A DNA stretch of 64,000 nt from Acidobacteriota bacterium (GTDB lineage Bacteria; Acidobacteriota; Terriglobia; Terriglobales; SCQP01). The position numbers and the translations under genes are program-made. Shown one piece after another: positions 59,564 to 64,000 of the stretch (positions are counted from its first letter, which is position 1; every line of letters begins with the position of its first letter). The notes under the pieces were generated by a model, which worked only from the letters and a program-made list of their open reading frames with translations, did no database searches and was not told where the DNA came from. The DNA is taken from contig DAIDIE010000041.1 of the NCBI GenBank assembly GCA_027459505.1, positions 67,252 through 131,251 of the forward strand, written 5' to 3'.

Positions 59564-61029
59564 GCGTCGCCTCGGAAGACACCCCAAACATTCCGCGCCT
59601 GGTCGTTGCGGCCGGGGGGAGTGGTGGGGGGAAGACCTCGGTCACGGTGGCCCTCTGTCGCGCCTTTGCCAGCCGCGGGCTGCGCGTAGCAATGTACAAG
59701 TGCGGTCCCGATTATCTGGACCCCACCTATCACCAGCGCGCCAGCGGCTACATCAGCCACAACCTGGATGGCTGGATGATGGGCCAGGACGCGGTGCGCT
59801 CCACGTTCATCCGTACTAGCGCGGGCGCTGACCTCGCCTTGATTGAAGGTGTGATGGGCCTGTTCGACGGTGCTTCACCGCAAAGTGACGCGGGTTCCAC
59901 CGCCGAGATTGCACGTTGGCTAGCCGCCCCAGTTCTACTGGTGCTGGACTGCTCGGGGTTGGCCCGTACTGTCGCGGCGCTGGCCCAGGGACTGGCCCGC
60001 TTTGATCCGTCGCTACAGTTTGCCGGTTTGATTTGCAATCGCGTGGGCAGCCGCGGCCACCTCGACCTGTTGCGCCAGGCGGGCAGCGAGGTGCCGGTTG
60101 TAGGAGGTTTTCCCCGGCGGGACGCGCTGGCCTTTCCCGAGCGCCATTTGGGTCTGCGTACGGCCTCCGACCCGGACGCGGTTGGGGAAGAGCTGTTTCA
60201 AAGCTGGGGCGCGCTGGCGGCCGAATGGCTCGACCTTGACCGCATCCTGGACGCCGCCCGTCGCTCTCAACCCATTGCTGCCCAAGTAACAGGCGGGCCG
60301 GAAGCGCCGCTGATCGCACCATTGCCGCAATCGGCCGTGTCTTGCCGCTGCCGCATCGGCATTGCCCGCGATGAAGCCTTCCACTTCTACTATGAAGACA
60401 ATCTGGAACTGTTGCGCGCGGCTGGAGCGGAACTGGTTAACTTCTCTCCCATCCATGATCAGCGCCTTCCAGAGGTGGACGGGATCTACATTGGCGGCGG
60501 TTACCCCGAGGTATATGCGGAGCAGTTGTCGACCAATACCGGGATGAGAGCTCAACTGGCCGCCGCGGCCCGAGCTGGGATGCCCATTTACGCCGAATGC
60601 GGCGGACTGATGTATCTCGCCCAGGCGATTCGCACGCTCGACGGTATATCCCACCCCATGGTGGGCGTGATTGCCGGAGAGGCACACATGCGCGACCGGC
60701 TGCAGGCCCTAGGCTACGTGGAAGTCGTGACCGCCGCCGCCAGCCCGCTCGGCCCGGCTGGAACCCGTTTCCGCGGTCACCAGTTCCGCTACTCCGAGTT
60801 GGTTGCAGACGGCGATTTCTCCAACTGCATCTATGGCATGCGGACGCGCCGCGGTCCCCTGCACGAGCGCGAAGGTTACGTCATGGACAATGTCTTGGCC
60901 TCCTATGTGCATGGACATTGGGCCTCCAATCCGGCGATTGCCAGGCATTTTGTGTCACAGTGCGCTGCCAGCGCCGCCGCTGCCAGGGGCGCAGCTGTAA
61001 CGCCAGCCGCCGTAACGCCAGCCAAATGA
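59560..61029 (+). CDS. cbiA: Cobyrinic acid a,c-diamide synthase family amidotransferase
   Basis: About 489 residues. The N-terminal MinD-like domain has VAAGGSGGGKTSVTVAL (about 16) and YKCGPDYLDPTYHQ; IEGVMGLFDGASP follows. The C-terminal glutamine amidotransferase domain shows GIYIGGGYPEVYAEQL and the catalytic Cys in PIYAECGGLMYLAQA, with a His in RGHQFRYSEL. These match CbiA/CobB, which amidates side chains a and c of the corrin ring using ATP and glutamine. No other corrin genes are nearby, so the true substrate could be another tetrapyrrole. Confidence 0.92.
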   Translation: MSVASEDTPNIPRLVVAAGGSGGGKTSVTVALCRAFASRGLRVAMYKCGPDYLDPTYHQRASGYISHNLDGWMMGQDAVRSTFIRTSAGADLALIEGVMGLFDGASPQSDAGSTAEIARWLAAPVLLVLDCSGLARTVAALAQGLARFDPSLQFAGLICNRVGSRGHLDLLRQAGSEVPVVGGFPRRDALAFPERHLGLRTASDPDAVGEELFQSWGALAAEWLDLDRILDAARRSQPIAAQVTGGPEAPLIAPLPQSAVSCRCRIGIARDEAFHFYYEDNLELLRAAGAELVNFSPIHDQRLPEVDGIYIGGGYPEVYAEQLSTNTGMRAQLAAAARAGMPIYAECGGLMYLAQAIRTLDGISHPMVGVIAGEAHMRDRLQALGYVEVVTAAASPLGPAGTRFRGHQFRYSELVADGDFSNCIYGMRTRRGPLHEREGYVMDNVLASYVHGHWASNPAIARHFVSQCAASAAAARGAAVTPAAVTPAK

Positions 61030-61283
61030 GTTTGCCAGCGCATCGCGTACTGCCATGCAAGTCGGGGATCGCTTGAGGATGCAACTTTTTTCGGAGGCAA
61101 CTTGCCTGCGCCGCTCAACGACCGATGCTTACCGGCTATGCGCGCGGGGGTCGCTGTGCGGCTCGCTTAGGGAATTGCTACACTCGCAGTAGAACTGCTT
61201 CGGCCAGCCCGCGACCATTGCGGACCGGAACAGCGACTGAGTTCTAACAATCCGGTGCAAGACGCGGGCGTTGCCTGCGCGGC

Positions 61284-61847
61284 GTGCCGGACAGCGGCAA
61301 AATTTCCGGCGACGAGGTGCATGTGCGACAACCGCTCCCCAAATTCCGTCTCAACGGCGGGACCACCGATTATCCCCCGGTCTACGTTATTTCCGGCATG
61401 GTCGCCAACCCGCATTTCCGCTTTGACGCCAAGTTGCTGCAGGCGCAATCACCCGAAGATGAGCTGGTGGTATTTCTAGGTTCATCGATGGATCTCGCCT
61501 GGCCGGAAGGCGGCGATGAGGGGAATGGCGAAGAACTTGAGGAGCCTGAGGACAAGGACGAGGACGAGGATGGCGAAGAAGATGGCGAGGACTTCGACTC
61601 CACAACGCTGGAGCCCAGCCTCATCCTGCGCCGGTTTTTCGACAAGGGTGAAGTGGCTGTCCTGGTGCGTATCGAGGCCGAAGGGGTGTTCATGCTCTTA
61701 TCCAACGACGATGAGCAGGCCGAATCGCTTTTTCAGGCATTGCTGCAGCCCTGCGAGCCCGACGAAGTTTACCGGGAATGGACCCCCGACACTTCGGTGG
61801 CCAAAATTTTTCACGAGCTGTTGACCGGACCGCTCCTGGAGGATTAA
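61284..61847 (+). CDS. Acidic-linker protein of unknown function
   Basis: About 187 residues. A beta-rich first third (VRQPLPKFRLNGGTTDYPPVYVISG) leads to a very acidic stretch (about 75-105, EEPEDKDEDEDGEEDGEDFD) and a more regular C-terminal part ending HELLTGPLLED. No family recognised. GTG 61284 is provisional. It overlaps neither neighbour but supplies the GGAGG used by the MlaF-like gene that follows, so it is probably co-transcribed with it. Repetitive GAGGA/GAT codons explain the acidic run. Confidence 0.6.
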   Translation: MPDSGKISGDEVHVRQPLPKFRLNGGTTDYPPVYVISGMVANPHFRFDAKLLQAQSPEDELVVFLGSSMDLAWPEGGDEGNGEELEEPEDKDEDEDGEEDGEDFDSTTLEPSLILRRFFDKGEVAVLVRIEAEGVFMLLSNDDEQAESLFQALLQPCEPDEVYREWTPDTSVAKIFHELLTGPLLED

Positions 61848-61851
61848 TCGA

Positions 61852-62634
61852 TTGGGTTCCAGCGCCACCCCATTGGAGTTGACCTCGCAGCCCTACTTCG
61901 ATTTCCGCAACGTCTCGAAGTCGTTTGGCTCCAACCACGTGCTGCGCAATGTGAGCTTTGACGTGAGGAAGGGCGAAACTGTCTGCATCATGGGGCGCAG
62001 CGGCGTTGGCAAATCAGTGACTCTCAAGCTGGTGATGGGTTTCCTCAAGCCCGATAGTGGGCAAGTGATCGTGGCCGGCGAGGATATTGCGCACTGGACG
62101 GAAAAGCAACTCACCGAGCTCCATCGCCATGTGACCATGGTGTTTCAGTCAGGCGCCCTGTTTGACTCGCTTTCCGTCGGCGAGAATGTCGCCTTTCCGC
62201 TGCGTGAACGCCGTGAGCTCAGCGAGGAAGAAATCGATAAAGTCGTCGAGGGTATGCTCGACATGTTGGAAATCGGCAACTACCGAGACGCGGCGCCCTC
62301 CAGCCTCTCCACTGGCCTGAAGCGTGCGGTGGCGATCGCGCGCGCGCTGGTGGCGCGCCCGGAAGCGATTCTCTACGATGAACCCACCACCATGGTGGAC
62401 CCGTTGATGTCACAGGTCATTGCCGAGCTGATTGAAAAGGTCAAGCGGCAACTTCACCTTACCAGCATGGTCGTGACCCACGATACCCGGCTGGGGCGGC
62501 GCCTCGGCGACCGGCTGGTGTTCCTGCACGAAGGCGAGGTACGCTTTTTCGGCACAGTTGCCGATATGGATGCTAGCGACGATCCCGTGCTTCGCGACTT
62601 TCTCGCCGAAGACGAGGTGACGCTGAAGCTGTAA
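61852..62634 (+). CDS. MlaF-like ABC transporter ATP-binding protein
   Basis: About 260 residues. Walker A GRSGVGKS (about 44-51), Q-loop MVFQSGALFDSL and Walker B AILYDEPTTMVDP (about 175) are present, as is the H-loop VTHDTRL. The ABC signature reads LSTGLKR instead of the usual LSGGMRK. Sequence style fits the Mla/Mce-type retrograde phospholipid transport ATPases. No permease or MCE protein gene is adjacent. TTG 61852 has GGAGG upstream inside the previous ORF. glpK follows after 15 bases. Confidence 0.85.
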   Translation: MGSSATPLELTSQPYFDFRNVSKSFGSNHVLRNVSFDVRKGETVCIMGRSGVGKSVTLKLVMGFLKPDSGQVIVAGEDIAHWTEKQLTELHRHVTMVFQSGALFDSLSVGENVAFPLRERRELSEEEIDKVVEGMLDMLEIGNYRDAAPSSLSTGLKRAVAIARALVARPEAILYDEPTTMVDPLMSQVIAELIEKVKRQLHLTSMVVTHDTRLGRRLGDRLVFLHEGEVRFFGTVADMDASDDPVLRDFLAEDEVTLKL

Positions 62635-62649
62635 GCCAAAGAAGACGAC

Positions 62650-64000
62650 ATGTTTGAATACATTGCCGCGCTCGACCAGGGCACCACCAGCACACGCTTT
62701 CTGATCTTCGACCGCACCGGGCGCGTGTGCGGCTCGGCGCAGCGCGAGCATCAGCAGCACTGTCCACGGCCGGGCTGGGTCGAGCACGATCCTAACGAAA
62801 TCTGGACACGTTCCATCGAAGTGATGGCGCAGGGCCTGCAGGCGGCGCGCGTCCGGGCGCGCGATATTGCCGCCATCGGCATTACCAACCAGCGCGAGAC
62901 GACCCTCGTTTGGGAGCGGCGTAGCGGCCAGCCGGTCAGCAACGCAATTGTCTGGCAGGATATGCGCGTTTCCGCCGAGGTTGAGCTGTTTGCCGCGCAG
63001 CACGGCCCGGATGTGTTCCGCGAGCGCACCGGGCTGCCGCTCTCCACCTATTTCAGCAGTTTCAAGCTGCGCTGGATGCTGGAGAACATCCCCGGCCTTC
63101 GCCAGCGCGCTCTGGCCGGCGAGGTGCTTTTCGGCACCGTGGACACCTTTCTCATCTGGCACCTCACCGGTGGCCCCAAAGGCGGGCGCCATCTTACGGA
63201 TGTCACTAACGCCAGCCGCACGCAGTTGATGAATCTGCACACCCTGGATTGGGATGACGAGATTCTCGGCACGCTCGACATCCCTCGCGCTATCCTGCCG
63301 GAAATCCGCTCCAGCAGTGAAGTGTTCGGCCGGGTTCAGGTGGGGCCGCTGCAGGGCGTGCCGCTCGCCGCTGATCTCGGGGATCAGCACGCGGCGCTCT
63401 TTGGTCAGACTTGCTTTGCCCGCGGAGAGGCCAAAAACACCTACGGGACGGGCTGCTTTCTCCTGATGAACAGCGGCGAGACGCCCCTGCCTTCCAGCCA
63501 CGGGCTGCTGACCACAGTGGCCTACCGGCTGGGGAACGCTCCCGCCCGTTACGCCCTGGAGGGAAGTATTGCGGTGACCGGAGCGGCCGTGCAGTGGCTG
63601 CGAGATCGTATGAATATGATTCGCAGTTCGGCGGAAATTGAGAGTCTGGCGCGGTCCGTGCCCGATAACGGAGGAGTATATTTTGTTCCCGCCTTCGCCG
63701 GACTGTTTGCCCCCTACTGGGATCGCGGCGCCCGCGGCACCATCAGTGGGTTGACCGGGTTTGCTGAACGCGGGCATCTGGCGCGCGCTACCCTGGAAGC
63801 CGCGGCCTTTCAGACGCGCGACGTTCTGGAAGCCATGGAAAAAGACTGCGGCCAGCGACTGCAGGTGTTGGGCGTCGATGGCGGCATGGTCGAAAACGAA
63901 CTGCTGATGCAGTTCCAGGCTGACATCCTCGGGCGCCCGGTGCAGCGTCCGCTGGTGAATGAGACCACCAGTTTAGGCGCCGCCTACGCCGCGGGCCTGG
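62650..64000 (+). CDS. glpK: Glycerol kinase (3' end beyond window)
   Basis: At least 450 residues, open at the window edge. FGGY-family glycerol kinase: [15 protein letters not shown] (N-terminal ATP-binding loop), [17 protein letters not shown], the [14 protein letters not shown] segment, [13 protein letters not shown] and [14 protein letters not shown]. The DQQ usual in this position is DQH here, a frequent variant. It converts glycerol to glycerol 3-phosphate, feeding lipid synthesis or catabolism. It lies 15 bases after the MlaF-like gene, likely in the same transcript. Confidence 0.95.
   Translation, partial: MFEYIAALDQGTTSTRFLIFDRTGRVCGSAQREHQQHCPRPGWVEHDPNEIWTRSIEVMAQGLQAARVRARDIAAIGITNQRETTLVWERRSGQPVSNAIVWQDMRVSAEVELFAAQHGPDVFRERTGLPLSTYFSSFKLRWMLENIPGLRQRALAGEVLFGTVDTFLIWHLTGGPKGGRHLTDVTNASRTQLMNLHTLDWDDEILGTLDIPRAILPEIRSSSEVFGRVQVGPLQGVPLAADLGDQHAALFGQTCFARGEAKNTYGTGCFLLMNSGETPLPSSHGLLTTVAYRLGNAPARYALEGSIAVTGAAVQWLRDRMNMIRSSAEIESLARSVPDNGGVYFVPAFAGLFAPYWDRGARGTISGLTGFAERGHLARATLEAAAFQTRDVLEAMEKDCGQRLQVLGVDGGMVENELLMQFQADILGRPVQRPLVNETTSLGAAYAAGL

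Noticed and set aside
61539-61600. GAGGA/GAT-rich repetitive codons that look like a microsatellite.
   Set aside because: They encode the acidic linker of the hypothetical protein in frame and are better explained as coding low complexity.
62410-63777. A 455-codon open frame on the minus strand opposite glpK.
   Set aside because: It lies entirely antisense to a well-supported glycerol kinase and has repetitive, shadow-like composition; long antisense frames are expected in GC-rich DNA.

Overview
The window reads as a chromosomal segment of a GC-rich Gram-negative heterotroph, most likely an acidobacterium (Acidobacteriota, Terriglobia-like). The indications are a VWFA-related protein of the acidobacterial type, the run gmk-rpoZ-coaBC-uracil-DNA glycosylase, many secreted glycoside hydrolases, lone response regulators, and TTG/GTG starts behind strong Shine-Dalgarno sites. 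This assignment is an inference from gene content; no rRNA is present. I saw no insertion sequence, prophage or CRISPR array.

Region by region. 0-5 kb: a pectin/rhamnogalacturonan set (two GH105/GH88-type unsaturated-uronyl hydrolases around a Tat-exported GH28). 4.7-9.1 kb: a minus-strand operon of glycogen debranching enzyme, glucose-1-dehydrogenase-like SDR and type II NADH dehydrogenase. 9.3-16 kb: an erythromycin-esterase-family protein, then gmk, rpoZ, coaBC, a family 4 uracil-DNA glycosylase and an MscS-type channel. 17.1-17.7 kb: a 22-codon micro-ORF with an exceptionally long anti-Shine-Dalgarno match, then tRNA-Gly(GCC) and tRNA-Cys(GCA). 17.7-21 kb: a predicted membrane-anchored wHTH/malectin protein beside a secreted GH16 glucanase with a ricin-type lectin domain. 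21.6-31 kb: superoxide dismutase, a VWA protein, PspC/zinc-ribbon envelope proteins, a GH92 mannosidase and a B12-binding radical SAM protein with a small membrane partner. 31-38 kb: a GntR regulator with a palindromic candidate operator, an NHL protein, two receiver proteins, a variant glycogen synthase, thioredoxin and purA.

38-47.7 kb: a minus-strand operon of ECF sigma factor, zf-HC2 anti-sigma-like protein, B-box membrane protein, DUF4097 protein and isoprenylcysteine-methyltransferase-like protein; then a flippase-like LPG-synthase-TM protein, an MFS transporter, RlpA with a coupled coiled-coil protein, and a polysaccharide deacetylase. 47.9-48.5 kb: a vapBC module whose toxin is frameshifted. 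48.7-56.8 kb: an outer-membrane-type protein, G6PDH with an internal insertion, a PRTase / BON-SRPBCC / hydrolase trio and a duplicated small lipoprotein. 56.9-64 kb: an RsuA/RluB pseudouridine synthase, a DUF2164 protein, cysteine desulfurase overlapping cbiA, an acidic hypothetical, an MlaF-like ATPase and glpK, which runs off the end.

Themes: plant and microbial polysaccharide breakdown (GH105, GH28, GH16, GH92), glycogen/glucose metabolism (debranching enzyme, glucose dehydrogenase, NDH-2, GlgA variant, Zwf, GlpK) and envelope surveillance. The observations most worth following are the micro-ORF, the membrane-anchored wHTH/malectin protein beside GH16, the GlgA Lys15-to-Glu change, and the structured trxA-purA spacer.
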